A stretch of DNA of 62,674 nt from the NCBI GenBank assembly GCA_016183805.1, contig JACPDX010000009.1, positions 1 to 62,674 on the forward strand, given 5' to 3'. Below, piece after piece: positions 52,456 through 60,429 of this stretch. This stretch comes from Bacteroidota bacterium (lineage in GTDB: Bacteria > Bacteroidota > Bacteroidia > Flavobacteriales_E > Vicingaceae). The position numbers and the translations under genes were made by a program. Each line of letters begins with the position of its first letter. Positions within the stretch are counted from its first letter, which is position 1. The notes under the pieces were generated by a model. It did no database searches. It saw only the letters and a program-made list of their open reading frames with translations, and was not told the origin of the DNA.

Positions 52456-52854
52456 TTATTCGTAGAATAAATCCTCGTAATCCATCGCATCTTCACCAAA
52501 AGCTTCAATTTCTTCTTTGGCAACTACATAAGTGCTTTTGTTTCCGGCTTTTTTAGAGAAATACAATTCATAATCGCAGTTGTCTTCGTTAACCACCATT
52601 AAAATCATGGCATAGTCTTTATTTTTAGCTGCGGTTAAATTTGCATGGCAAATTGGACAATGAAAATCAACCGACTCGCCTTTTTCTAAAGAAAAATTGG
52701 GATGATGTTTATAATCGTATTCACCAATTTTAGGATTTAACATGATTAATCCTTTATGTTTACGATGAGTTTCTGTTGCAAAAACTAAAGACCCACCTAC
52801 ATTTAAATGCCCTTTACATTTAGGACATAAATAATCGTTTTCTTTCATTCCCAT
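52456..52854 (-). CDS. Zinc-ribbon hypothetical protein
   Basis: A 132-residue protein with two Cys pairs, CPKC near residue 10 and CPIC near residue 65. This spacing suits a single zinc ribbon or two separate half-sites. The body is charged (GEYDYKHHPNFSLEKGESVDFH), and the C-terminus acidic (EAFGEDAMDYEDLFYE). I do not recognise a named family; it may be common in Bacteroidota. The start may be ATG 52854 or the second Met two codons on. Confidence 0.7.
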   Translation of the reverse strand: MGMKENDYLCPKCKGHLNVGGSLVFATETHRKHKGLIMLNPKIGEYDYKHHPNFSLEKGESVDFHCPICHANLTAAKNKDYAMILMVVNEDNCDYELYFSKKAGNKSTYVVAKEEIEAFGEDAMDYEDLFYE

Positions 52855-52991
52855 GATTGCCTATTTTTTTTGTTTAAAGATACTAAATGAATTAATTTTA
52901 AACAACAGTTAGACTCATATTTTAAAAAAAGATATCAAGAATTTTGCTGGCGAATTAGTTCGGTTTTGGCATTTATCTATAAAACAGGATT

Positions 52992-54251
52992 TTAAATACT
53001 TTGAATTCCCAATAATACGACCGGATTTTCCATGTAATTTTTAAAAGTCTGTAAAAATGCTGCACCAGTAGCTCCATCAACCACTCTATGGTCGCAACTC
53101 AAGGTTACTTTCATGGTGTTGCCAGGCACAATTTGTCCGTTTTTAACAACAGGAACTTGTTTAATTCCTCCTATAGCCATAATACAAGCGTCTGGCGGAT
53201 TAATGATTGCTGTAAATTCTTCTATTCCAAACATTCCTAAATTTGAAATGGTAAACGTGCTTCCTTCCCAATCTTGAGGTTGTAATTTTTTATCCTTTGC
53301 TAAAAGGGCATAATTTCGAACTTCGTCACTTATCTGAGTTAATGTTTTTCCATCGGCAAAACGAACCACAGGAACCAATAAACCTTCTTCAACAGCAACA
53401 GCAACGCCAATGTTTATGTGTTCGTTGAACCTGATTTTATCGCCCAACCAGGAGGTGTTTACTTTTGGGTGTTTTTTCAACGCTCCTGCAACTGCTTTTA
53501 TTATCAAGTCGTTGAACGAAATTTTTACTCCTTCTATTGCATTGATTGAGTTTCTGGCATTGATGGCATTGTCCATGTCCATTTCTATGGTTAAATAAAA
53601 ATGTGGAGCAGAAAATTTGCTTTCAGCTAAACGACGGGCAATGGTTTTTCGCATTTGTGAAACGGGTACTTCGGTATATTTTTCGACACCAACAAAATTT
53701 GAAGATGGTGATGAACCATCGTAGTTTTCAATATCAGCTTTGGTAATCCTACCATTATCTCCTGATCCTTTAACTTTCGAAAGATTAATGTTTCTTTCTT
53801 TGGCCATTTTTTGTGCCAATGGCGATGCAAAAATTTTAGAATTTTGAGTTAAAGTCTGGATGGATGATTGAGGTTTTGGAGCTGGAGCATTATTTTCTTT
53901 TGATGCAACAACTGGTTCTGGAGTACTAACAACCTCAGCAACAACAGCTTTTTCAACTGGTTTTACGGCTGCAACAACTGGTTTATCAACAATTAATCCT
54001 GAAATATCTTCGCCTTTTTTACCAAATATTGCTAAAATAGCATCAACAGGTGCTGTACCTTGTTCGGGTACTCCTACATAAAGCAAGGTACCACCAACAA
54101 ACGATTCAAATTCCATGGTGGCTTTATCGGTTTCTATGTCAGCCAATAAATCACCTTCTTTAACAGTGTCACCAACTTTTTTATGCCACTTAGCCACCAC
54201 TCCATCGGTCATGGTATCACTTAATTTGGGCATTCTTACTATTTCAGCCAT
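52992..54251 (-). CDS. pdhC: Pyruvate dehydrogenase E2, dihydrolipoamide acetyltransferase
   Basis: A 419-residue E2 protein. One N-terminal lipoyl domain has the lipoylated Lys in DIETDKATMEFES (about residue 43). A Ala/Pro/Val-rich linker (residues 85-130) and the peripheral-subunit-binding domain (FASPLAQKMAKERNINL) follow. The catalytic domain ends with the acetyltransferase site SCDHRVVDGATG (His-x-x-x-Asp). It transfers the acetyl group to CoA. It lies downstream of pdhA across an ~80-bp gap containing a heptamer tract; the E1-beta and E3 genes are not in the window. ATG start at 54251. Confidence 0.92.
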   Translation of the reverse strand: MAEIVRMPKLSDTMTDGVVAKWHKKVGDTVKEGDLLADIETDKATMEFESFVGGTLLYVGVPEQGTAPVDAILAIFGKKGEDISGLIVDKPVVAAVKPVEKAVVAEVVSTPEPVVASKENNAPAPKPQSSIQTLTQNSKIFASPLAQKMAKERNINLSKVKGSGDNGRITKADIENYDGSSPSSNFVGVEKYTEVPVSQMRKTIARRLAESKFSAPHFYLTIEMDMDNAINARNSINAIEGVKISFNDLIIKAVAGALKKHPKVNTSWLGDKIRFNEHINIGVAVAVEEGLLVPVVRFADGKTLTQISDEVRNYALLAKDKKLQPQDWEGSTFTISNLGMFGIEEFTAIINPPDACIMAIGGIKQVPVVKNGQIVPGNTMKVTLSCDHRVVDGATGAAFLQTFKNYMENPVVLLGIQSI

Positions 54252-54260
54252 GTTTATTCA

Positions 54261-54327
54261 GTTTAAAGTTTAAAGTTTAAAGTTTAAAGTTTTTAAATCA
54301 CTTTCAACTTTTAACTTTATAAACTCA
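54261..54327. repeat. Heptamer tract, four perfect gtttaaa copies
   Basis: Four perfect copies of gtttaaa (54261-54288), then degenerate units ending ttcaact, tttaact, ctcaatt. The tract lies between pdhA and pdhC, immediately upstream of the pdhC start. It is the most regular heptamer array in the window. Confidence 0.82.
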
Positions 54328-54331
54328 ATTT

Positions 54332-55330
54332 TTACTCTTTTATAAATGGATAATTCGGTTCTGCATAAATTTCGTTATACATGTCTTCTGGTTTCGGAAA
54401 TGGAGATTCCTCAGCAAATTTTATTGCATCTTCAATTTTCTTTTTAATTCTAAGTGAAATCTCGTCCAATTGTTTTTCGGTAGCTAATTTTTTACTTTTT
54501 ATAGTTTTCAATACCTTTTCAATCGGGTCTTCATTCTGAAATTCTTCTTCTTCAGCTTTGGTTCTGTATTTACGAGGGTCGGACATGGAATGTCCTTTAA
54601 AACGATACGTTTCCATTTCTAATAAATAAGGTCCTTTTCCGTCTCTACACCATTTTACTGCTTTTTCTATGGCACGATGAACAGCTTCAACATCCATTCC
54701 ATCAACAGGTTCACCGGGCATATCATAACTTAATCCTATTTTATACAATGCCGTAACGTTTGAGGTACGTTCAACAGAAGTTCCCATTGCATACATGTTG
54801 TTTTCAATGATATAAACCACAGGTAATTTCCAAATCATCGACATATTAAATGCCTCGTGTAAAGCTCCCTGACGAACGGCTCCATCGCCCATCGAGCACA
54901 ACGTTACATTATTGTTTCCTTTGTATTTATCAGCAAAAGCCAAACCTGCTCCTAATGGAATTTGTCCACCAACAATACCGTGTCCGCCATAAACGTGTTT
55001 ACTAATATCGAACATGTGCATAGAACCACCTTTACCTTTTGATAAGCCGGTAGTTTTTCCGTACAACTCTGCCATCATGTATTTTGGGTCGGTTCCTCTT
55101 CCGAGTGGATGAGCATGACAACGATAGGCAGTAATCATTTTATCTTCGGGCAACGTTGCTGAAACAGCTCCTGCAACAACAGCTTCCTGACCAATGTATA
55201 GATGCAAGAAACCTCCAAACTGACGTTGGATATAAAGTTGACTTAATTTTTCTTCAAACTTTCTCATTAACAGCATAGACTCATACCAAGCAAGGTATTG
55301 CTCTTTTGAAAATGTAGATTTTTTTGCCAT
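54332..55330 (-). CDS. pdhA: Pyruvate dehydrogenase E1 component, alpha subunit
   Basis: A 332-residue thiamine-diphosphate enzyme subunit. The TPP motif CSMGDGAVRQGALHEAFN to YIIENN is complete (GDG...NN, about residues 158-190), GGSMHMFD and GHGIVGGQIPLGAG are typical, and the phosphorylatable loop region YRFKGHSMSDPRKYR is present. With E1-beta it decarboxylates pyruvate in the PDH complex. The gene follows cdd and precedes pdhC in a minus-strand run. E1-beta must be encoded elsewhere. ATG start at 55330. Confidence 0.93.
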   Translation of the reverse strand: MAKKSTFSKEQYLAWYESMLLMRKFEEKLSQLYIQRQFGGFLHLYIGQEAVVAGAVSATLPEDKMITAYRCHAHPLGRGTDPKYMMAELYGKTTGLSKGKGGSMHMFDISKHVYGGHGIVGGQIPLGAGLAFADKYKGNNNVTLCSMGDGAVRQGALHEAFNMSMIWKLPVVYIIENNMYAMGTSVERTSNVTALYKIGLSYDMPGEPVDGMDVEAVHRAIEKAVKWCRDGKGPYLLEMETYRFKGHSMSDPRKYRTKAEEEEFQNEDPIEKVLKTIKSKKLATEKQLDEISLRIKKKIEDAIKFAEESPFPKPEDMYNEIYAEPNYPFIKE

Positions 55331-55376
55331 AAAAAATTTATTTAAGCTGCAAATTTAAGGTATTAGCTGTTAAATA

Positions 55377-55862
55377 TCATACTTTTTTTAGAATATGGTC
55401 GGCTTTAAATGCAAAAGGCAAGAATGCACTAATGCTCTCAAAAATCCAAACTTTAGAATCGCCTGATTTTAAAATGGCACGAATTGGTTTTTTTTGAGCC
55501 ATTTCGTATTCCATCAACACCTGACGACAACCACCACAAGGTGAAAATGGTGTTGGATTACTGTGTTCTGTTACAATTACAATGGTGTCAATAATTTTGT
55601 TTGGATAGGTAGATTTTGCTGAAAAAATAGCTACCCGTTCGGCACATAGGCCAGAAGGATAAGCTGCATTTTCTTGGTTGGTTCCCAATACGGTTTCTCC
55701 CGTTTCAAAAAGGATTAAAGAGCTTACTTTAAAAAGCGAATACGGAGAATAAGAATTTGCTAAGTTTTTCTCGGCAAGTTGCACTATTTCTACATCTTGT
55801 TTTGATAATTCGTTTAACGAATCGAACTCTTGGTAGCTAATGTTTATATTTTTTTCTATCAC
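55377..55862 (-). CDS. cdd: Cytidine deaminase
   Basis: A 161-residue zinc deaminase. The catalytic motif is PSGLCAERVAIFSAKS (Cys-Ala-Glu), and the second zinc cysteine pair is PCGGCRQVL. The substrate-binding NQENAAYPSGL strand is present. It deaminates cytidine and deoxycytidine to uridine forms in pyrimidine salvage. It lies 46 bp upstream of pdhA on the same strand, a gene order often seen in Bacteroidota. ATG start at 55862. Confidence 0.92.
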   Translation of the reverse strand: MIEKNINISYQEFDSLNELSKQDVEIVQLAEKNLANSYSPYSLFKVSSLILFETGETVLGTNQENAAYPSGLCAERVAIFSAKSTYPNKIIDTIVIVTEHSNPTPFSPCGGCRQVLMEYEMAQKKPIRAILKSGDSKVWIFESISAFLPFAFKADHILKKV

Positions 55863-55874
55863 TTTTAGATTTGT

Positions 55875-56918
55875 TTAGTGAATATTTCTTCTGTTTAATT
55901 CTTGTTGAAATTTACGGGCATTTACTTGATGATCGTTAAAATTAACTGCAAAGTTATGGTAGCCCGAAAAATCTTCTTTTGCACACATGTAAATGTAGTT
56001 GTGTTTTTCGTAATTTAATACTGCATCCAACGATTTTATACTCGGTAAAACAATTGGACCTGGTGGTAATCCCAAATATTTATAGGTGTTGTAAGGTGAA
56101 TCAAAAGCTAAATATTTACCTGTTACTCTTTTAATTTCAAAATCTCCTACTCCATAAATTACTGTTGGATCGGATTGTAACCGCATTCCTATTCTTAATC
56201 GGTTGATATACAAACCTGCAACCCGTGAGCGTTCATCGGCTCTAACAGACTGTTCAGCTTGAACAATAGAAGCTAAAATGGAAACTTCGGACTGCGACAA
56301 ATCCATGGCTTTTGCTTTGGCTTTTCGTTCATCGTTCCAAAATTTTTTGTATTCCTCAGCCATTCGTTTTACTAATTCTTCAGAAGATGTGTTCCAATAA
56401 AATTCGTAAGTGTTTGGAATAAACAACGTTAGAATTGTTTTTGTGTTTAATCCATATTGAGCAACAAAATCATTATCGGTTAATAATGAATATGTGGTAG
56501 AGCTATCCGCTTCGATATTACTCGAAAGTTTACCTGCTAATTCTGCAATTGTTCTAATGTGGTCAAACGAAAGTTTAACAGGTTCTTGTTTTCCTGACCT
56601 CAACAAATCAACCAATTCGTTGTTGCTCATCCCTTCTTTTAGCAAATATTTTCCAGGTTTAATATTTTCTGTAAAATTTGATTTTTTTTGAGAAACCCAT
56701 TCAAACGAAGTTCTGTTTTTGATGTAACCACCTTCGTACAATCCATTCGCAACATCAGTAAAATTCGAACCCGTTTTAATATAAAAATAAGCCGTTTTAC
56801 TTTTTGTTAGCGTTACATTTGGCATGTATATTCTGGTGTACATGGTGTAGCCAATGTAAGCTCCAATACCTATTCCTATCAGCAAAATGGAGATGATTAT
56901 TTTTTTAAACATTTTCAT
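55875..56918 (-). CDS. mltG: Endolytic murein transglycosylase MltG
   Basis: A 347-residue YceG-like protein. One N-terminal membrane helix (residues 6-24) is followed by a LysM-like region and the catalytic domain: TLFIPNTYEFYWNTS, the Glu in SILASIVQAEQSVRADE, RLQSDPTVIYG and AFDSPYNTYKYLGLPPGPI (the conserved DSPYNTY). It cleaves nascent peptidoglycan strands in the periplasm and sets glycan length. It lies in a tight minus-strand cluster with GNAT upstream and cdd downstream. The start may be codon 1 or Met3. Confidence 0.92.
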   Translation of the reverse strand: MKMFKKIIISILLIGIGIGAYIGYTMYTRIYMPNVTLTKSKTAYFYIKTGSNFTDVANGLYEGGYIKNRTSFEWVSQKKSNFTENIKPGKYLLKEGMSNNELVDLLRSGKQEPVKLSFDHIRTIAELAGKLSSNIEADSSTTYSLLTDNDFVAQYGLNTKTILTLFIPNTYEFYWNTSSEELVKRMAEEYKKFWNDERKAKAKAMDLSQSEVSILASIVQAEQSVRADERSRVAGLYINRLRIGMRLQSDPTVIYGVGDFEIKRVTGKYLAFDSPYNTYKYLGLPPGPIVLPSIKSLDAVLNYEKHNYIYMCAKEDFSGYHNFAVNFNDHQVNARKFQQELNRRNIH

Positions 56919-56925
56919 TTACAAC

Positions 56926-57426
56926 CTATCGAATTTTTAATTCAAAATAATTTACCTTATTACCATCTAACATTCGTTCTTCTATAAACTTAAATCCACC
57001 ATTTTCAAATAAACGAATACTTGGTTTATTATTTATAAAAATGTTACAAAAAATATGTTCCACTCGAAGTTCATTTCGGCAATAATCAATCAACAGCTTT
57101 AATGCTTCGGTAGCGTAACCTTTATTTCTATATGCTTTTTCGGCAATTAAGATTCCTACTCCAACACTTTTTTCGAGTTCATACTCAAACAAATCAATAC
57201 AACCAATTGGAGTATTGGTCTGATTTATACACATGACAAAACGGATTTGTTGGTTTAAATTAATATCTTGAGGTTGATTAACAAACTCCTCAATTTCTTC
57301 TCTGGTAAACGGTTTTTCGGTATTGCTTACCTCCCAATTTTCGGGATTGTTCTCCCAATCAAATAGACTTGAAGCATCCAAAGGAGTGAGGTTCCGCAAA
57401 TAGATATTAGCTGATTTTAACTTCAC
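56926..57426 (-). CDS. GNAT family N-acetyltransferase
   Basis: A 166-residue RimI/RimJ-type acetyltransferase: IYLRNLTPLDASSLFDWENNPENW, the acetyl-CoA-binding VGVGILIAEKAYRNKGYATEALKLL (with R-x-x-G-Y-A), and SIRLFENGGFKFIEE. The target (a protein N-terminus, spermidine or a small molecule) is unknown. It begins at GTG 57426 and overlaps the end of the upstream gene by 20 bp, so translation is coupled. Confidence 0.85.
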   Translation of the reverse strand: MKLKSANIYLRNLTPLDASSLFDWENNPENWEVSNTEKPFTREEIEEFVNQPQDINLNQQIRFVMCINQTNTPIGCIDLFEYELEKSVGVGILIAEKAYRNKGYATEALKLLIDYCRNELRVEHIFCNIFINNKPSIRLFENGGFKFIEERMLDGNKVNYFELKIR

Positions 57427-58018
57427 TGTTGTTTTTTCGGTTTACAGCTGCAATACTATTTTCAATATCTTGTTTGGTGTATTTTTTAAGCAAAAAACTA
57501 TGGTTAATTAGCTTATTGGTAAGATTAACCTGATACGTATTTTTCACAAAGTTTTTATCGTACAAAATAGGTAACAATTCAAAAATGAAATTAGCCTTGC
57601 TAACATCAATTTGATAGGTTTTTTGGATAAAATCTTTAATTGGATTTAAACAAGAAACAGTATTCGAAACTTTAAAATAATGTTTAACTAAATTGGTAAT
57701 AAGTAGTTCGGGTTCATTTACACTAACCATCCCTCCAACTTCCGTCAGTTGACGGAGAGAGGTGTCATCCGTAGTATCAATGTTAGGTGTTATTAATTCA
57801 ATAAAAACAACCTCAACACCTCTTTTTTGAGCTGTTTTTAATAAATCAACACCTTTTTGCTCATATCCAGGACCATTGGCGGAAATTTCAAACAATGTTC
57901 CATCTACAATCAATCCAATATGAGGAGGAATTTTACTTGCCCGATGTATAAAAATAAAAACTCCTTTATCGATATTAATCTCAGAAATATGATGAGTAAT
58001 TGGAATTAAATAAGGCAT
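57407..58018 (-). CDS. Hypothetical protein carrying an embedded repeat element
   Basis: A 203-residue protein of no family I recognise, predicted cytoplasmic. N-terminal strands GVFIFIHRASKIPPHIGLIVDG and YEQKGVDLLKTAQKRGVEVVFIELI look globular. Residues about 80-100 (TDDTSLRQLTEVGGM) are encoded by a copy of a dispersed palindromic repeat also found between genes at 35728-35793. The ORF stays open through the repeat, which therefore may add a protein segment. ATG start at 58018. It lies between dapF and the GNAT gene, and overlaps the latter. Confidence 0.65.
   Translation of the reverse strand: MPYLIPITHHISEINIDKGVFIFIHRASKIPPHIGLIVDGTLFEISANGPGYEQKGVDLLKTAQKRGVEVVFIELITPNIDTTDDTSLRQLTEVGGMVSVNEPELLITNLVKHYFKVSNTVSCLNPIKDFIQKTYQIDVSKANFIFELLPILYDKNFVKNTYQVNLTNKLINHSFLLKKYTKQDIENSIAAVNRKNNSEVKIS
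57728..57772. repeat. Dispersed palindromic repeat inside a coding region
   Basis: The core tccgtcagttgacgga (57741-57756) is a 7-bp-arm palindrome with gt spacer. Its flanks (ccatccctccaact on one side, gagaggtgtc on the other) match the intergenic element at 35728-35793 in reverse complement. It encodes about 15 residues of the hypothetical protein. Confidence 0.65.
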
Positions 58019-58072
58019 AAAAAAGTTTATGAGATTAGAAGTTGATATGGTTAGTTGGTAATTTTCAAATTG

Positions 58073-58852
58073 TTAAATTAACAGTTCTCCTTTAAAAACC
58101 ATTTCCGCAGGTCCAATCAACCAAATATCATTAAAATTACCTAAATCGTTTCGTTTATAGGCTACATGTAATGTTCCACCTTTAGTATTTACTGTTACTT
58201 TACCTGCAATTGATTTAGTTGCATCCGCCCAACTTAAAGCTGCTGCCGTTACACCTGTTCCGCATGATAAGGTTTCGTCTTCCACTCCTCTTTCATACGT
58301 TCTGATATCCAATCCATTGGAGCGATAATGAACAAAATTTACGTTAGTTCCTTCATCTTTAAACCTATTGCTATTCCTTACTTTTCGTCCTAGCTCAAGA
58401 ACATTCACTTCATCAACATCTCTTACTTCTATAATATAGTGTGGAGAACCTGTATTGATATAATAATAATCATTGCCTTTTTCTATATCTTCCACATCAT
58501 GCATCTTTAAACTCACCTCTCCTTTTTCATTAACCCAAGCCTCATGCTCTCCATCAATGGCTAAAAACTGAGCCTTAGTTCCGATTATTCCTAAATAACT
58601 GGCAAAAGATACCGCACATCTACTCCCATTTCCACAAAAACTTTGACTTCCATCAGCGTTGAAATAAATCATGTTAAAATCTAAACCATCAATGTTCTCT
58701 ATTAAAATCAACCCATCTGCACCAATGCCAAACTTTCTATCACACAATTCATGAATTAGTCGTAGGTTGGATTTATCAAATACATTTTTTCGATTGTCAA
58801 TCATAACAAAATCGTTGCCTGTTCCTTGGTATTTGTAAAATGTTAAGCCCAT
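58073..58852 (-). CDS. dapF: Diaminopimelate epimerase
   Basis: A 259-residue epimerase with both catalytic cysteines: FCGNGSRCAVSFA (Cys near residue 73) and TLSCGTGVTAAALS (Cys near residue 202). The N-terminal FYKYQGTGNDFVMIDN is typical. It interconverts LL- and meso-diaminopimelate for lysine and peptidoglycan synthesis. It lies 17 bp downstream of arfB on the same strand and upstream of the hypothetical, GNAT and mltG genes, which makes the cluster envelope-related. Confidence 0.94.
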   Translation of the reverse strand: MGLTFYKYQGTGNDFVMIDNRKNVFDKSNLRLIHELCDRKFGIGADGLILIENIDGLDFNMIYFNADGSQSFCGNGSRCAVSFASYLGIIGTKAQFLAIDGEHEAWVNEKGEVSLKMHDVEDIEKGNDYYYINTGSPHYIIEVRDVDEVNVLELGRKVRNSNRFKDEGTNVNFVHYRSNGLDIRTYERGVEDETLSCGTGVTAAALSWADATKSIAGKVTVNTKGGTLHVAYKRNDLGNFNDIWLIGPAEMVFKGELLI

Positions 58853-58868
58853 TTTTCGTGTTTCAAAG

Positions 58869-59270
58869 TTAATCCAATTTAAATCTTCTTGTATCTTTTT
58901 TATCCGAAAGTTTCTTTTTGTTTTCTAACCTTTTTCTTATTGATGATTTACTTGGTTTACTCGGCTTTCTTTTTTTAACAGGTTTAAGTGCTGTTTCAAG
59001 TAAATTAATTAGTCGCTCCACAACAATCTCCTTGTTCTTTAGCTGGCTTCTGGTTTCATCACATTGCAAGTGCAACAAACCTTCATTATCAATTCTATTC
59101 GCAAGTTTTATAAAAATGGTTTCCTTTTGTTCTGCAGTAAATTGAGTCGATTTAGCCACATCAAAAATCAACTCTACTTTGGAAGATACTTTATTGACGT
59201 TTTGTCCACCAGCACCACCACTTCGGCTGGTTTTAAAAATTAGTTCGGTATATAGAGGTTGTGGATTCAA
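58869..59270 (-). CDS. arfB: Peptidyl-tRNA hydrolase ArfB
   Basis: A 133-residue release-factor-like protein with the catalytic RSGGAGGQNVNKVSSKVEL (Gly-Gly-Gln) and a basic C-terminal tail (KKRKPSKPSKSSIRKRLENKK), the usual ArfB (YaeJ) layout. It rescues ribosomes stalled without a stop codon by hydrolysing the peptidyl-tRNA. No ATG is available: the frame can begin at TTG 59270, just after a 7-bp-like segment and a dispersed repeat. The N-terminus given is therefore a best guess. Confidence 0.87.
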   Translation of the reverse strand: MNPQPLYTELIFKTSRSGGAGGQNVNKVSSKVELIFDVAKSTQFTAEQKETIFIKLANRIDNEGLLHLQCDETRSQLKNKEIVVERLINLLETALKPVKKRKPSKPSKSSIRKRLENKKKLSDKKDTRRFKLD

Positions 59271-59282
59271 TGTTTCAAGTTT

Positions 59283-59358
59283 GAGGTTCTCCCATCCCTA
59301 ACCCTTCCCAATGGGAAAGGAGACCCGTCCTTTGGAGAGGTTAAGGGAGGGTTTTTAT
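59283..59358. repeat. C/G-rich dispersed repeat upstream of arfB
   Basis: The plus strand contains catccctaaccctt, a hairpin ttccca-atgggaa, and later ggttaagggaggg. The arms of the ccctaaccctt and aagggaggg type are complementary enough to fold. The sequence resembles the repeat at 35728-35793 in its C-rich half. Confidence 0.55.
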
Positions 59359-59479
59359 TTTCAAATTTACACATTAAACAAAACCGTTCAACCATTCCAT
59401 TTACCTTTAATGTAACTTTTAATTGTTGTTATTCGTCAGTACTTTATATTTGATAAAAATAACTGAATAATAGTATTTT

Positions 59480-60349
59480 ATGGCAACTTTAAAAATAGAA
59501 AATCTAAACAAAGTTTACCCAAACGGTGTAAAGGCTTTAGACAATGTTAGTATAGAAATTTCAAACGGTATGTTTGGTTTGCTTGGTCCAAATGGTGCTG
59601 GAAAATCATCATTAATGAGAACCTTAGCGACTTTACAGGAAGCAGACAGTGGAACAGCTTTTTTAAATGACATTGATATCCTCAACAATCCATTGGAGCT
59701 TAGGAAAGTGTTGGGTTATTTACCACAGGAATTTGGTGTTTACCCCAAAATTACTGCCGAACAATTGCTCGACCACATCGCCATTTTAAAAGGTATTACC
59801 AACAATAAGGAACGTAAGGAATTGGTTAATTATTTATTGCAGAAAGTGAACTTATACGAACAACGAAGCAAGTCGGTAAAAGGTTTTTCCGGTGGCATGA
59901 AACAACGTGTGGGTATTGCTCAGGCTTTGATTGGAAATCCACAACTAATTATTGTTGATGAACCAACTGCCGGACTTGACCCGGGAGAACGAAACCGTTT
60001 CCATAATTTATTGGCAGATGTTGGACAGGATGTTGTAATTATACTTTCTACTCACATTGTAGATGATGTTAGGGAATTATGTTCCAACATGGCTATCATG
60101 AATTTAGGTCAACTTGTTTACCAAGGCTCTCCAAACAATGTTCTTCAGGAATTAAAAGGAAAAGTTTGGCAAAAATCAATTGAAAGAACTCAAGTAGCTG
60201 AATACCAAAAAAACTATCAAGTTATTTCTGATAAAATGGTAGCAGGAAATCCGTTAATCCATGTGCTTTCAGAAAGCAATCCTGGTGATGGATTTGAACA
60301 AGTTGAACCAAATTTAGAAGATGTATTTTTTACTAAAATTAATAATTAA
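59480..60349 (+). CDS. ABC transporter ATP-binding protein
   Basis: A 289-residue ABC ATPase with Walker A GLLGPNGAGKSSLMRT (about residues 33-48), signature VKGFSGGMKQRVGIAQ, Walker B LIIVDEPTAGLDPGERN, and the switch His in LSTHIVDD. It lacks membrane segments. It precedes a permease fused to a peptidase-like region; Bacteroidota encode this pair together. Substrate unknown. ATG start at 59480. Confidence 0.9.
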   Translation: MATLKIENLNKVYPNGVKALDNVSIEISNGMFGLLGPNGAGKSSLMRTLATLQEADSGTAFLNDIDILNNPLELRKVLGYLPQEFGVYPKITAEQLLDHIAILKGITNNKERKELVNYLLQKVNLYEQRSKSVKGFSGGMKQRVGIAQALIGNPQLIIVDEPTAGLDPGERNRFHNLLADVGQDVVIILSTHIVDDVRELCSNMAIMNLGQLVYQGSPNNVLQELKGKVWQKSIERTQVAEYQKNYQVISDKMVAGNPLIHVLSESNPGDGFEQVEPNLEDVFFTKINN

Positions 60350-60350
60350 G

Positions 60351-60420
60351 TCCGAAGTCAGGAATTTGAAGACTGTAAACTGAAGACTGTGAACTGTGAA
60401 CTGAAGACTAATGACTAAAC
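60351..60420. repeat. Ten-unit heptamer tract
   Basis: Units tccgaag, tcaggaa, tttgaag, actgtaa, actgaag, actgtga, actgtga, actgaag, actaatg, actaaac, in exact register. The tract fills the 80-bp gap between the ABC ATPase stop and the permease start, so it lies inside the probable operon. Confidence 0.82.
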
Positions 60421-60429
60421 CCTAAAAAA

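Noticed and set aside
54261-54327. Heptamer tracts considered as CRISPR or as direct-repeat binding-site arrays
   Set aside because: Units are only 7 bp with no spacers and degenerate between tracts; no cas genes are present.
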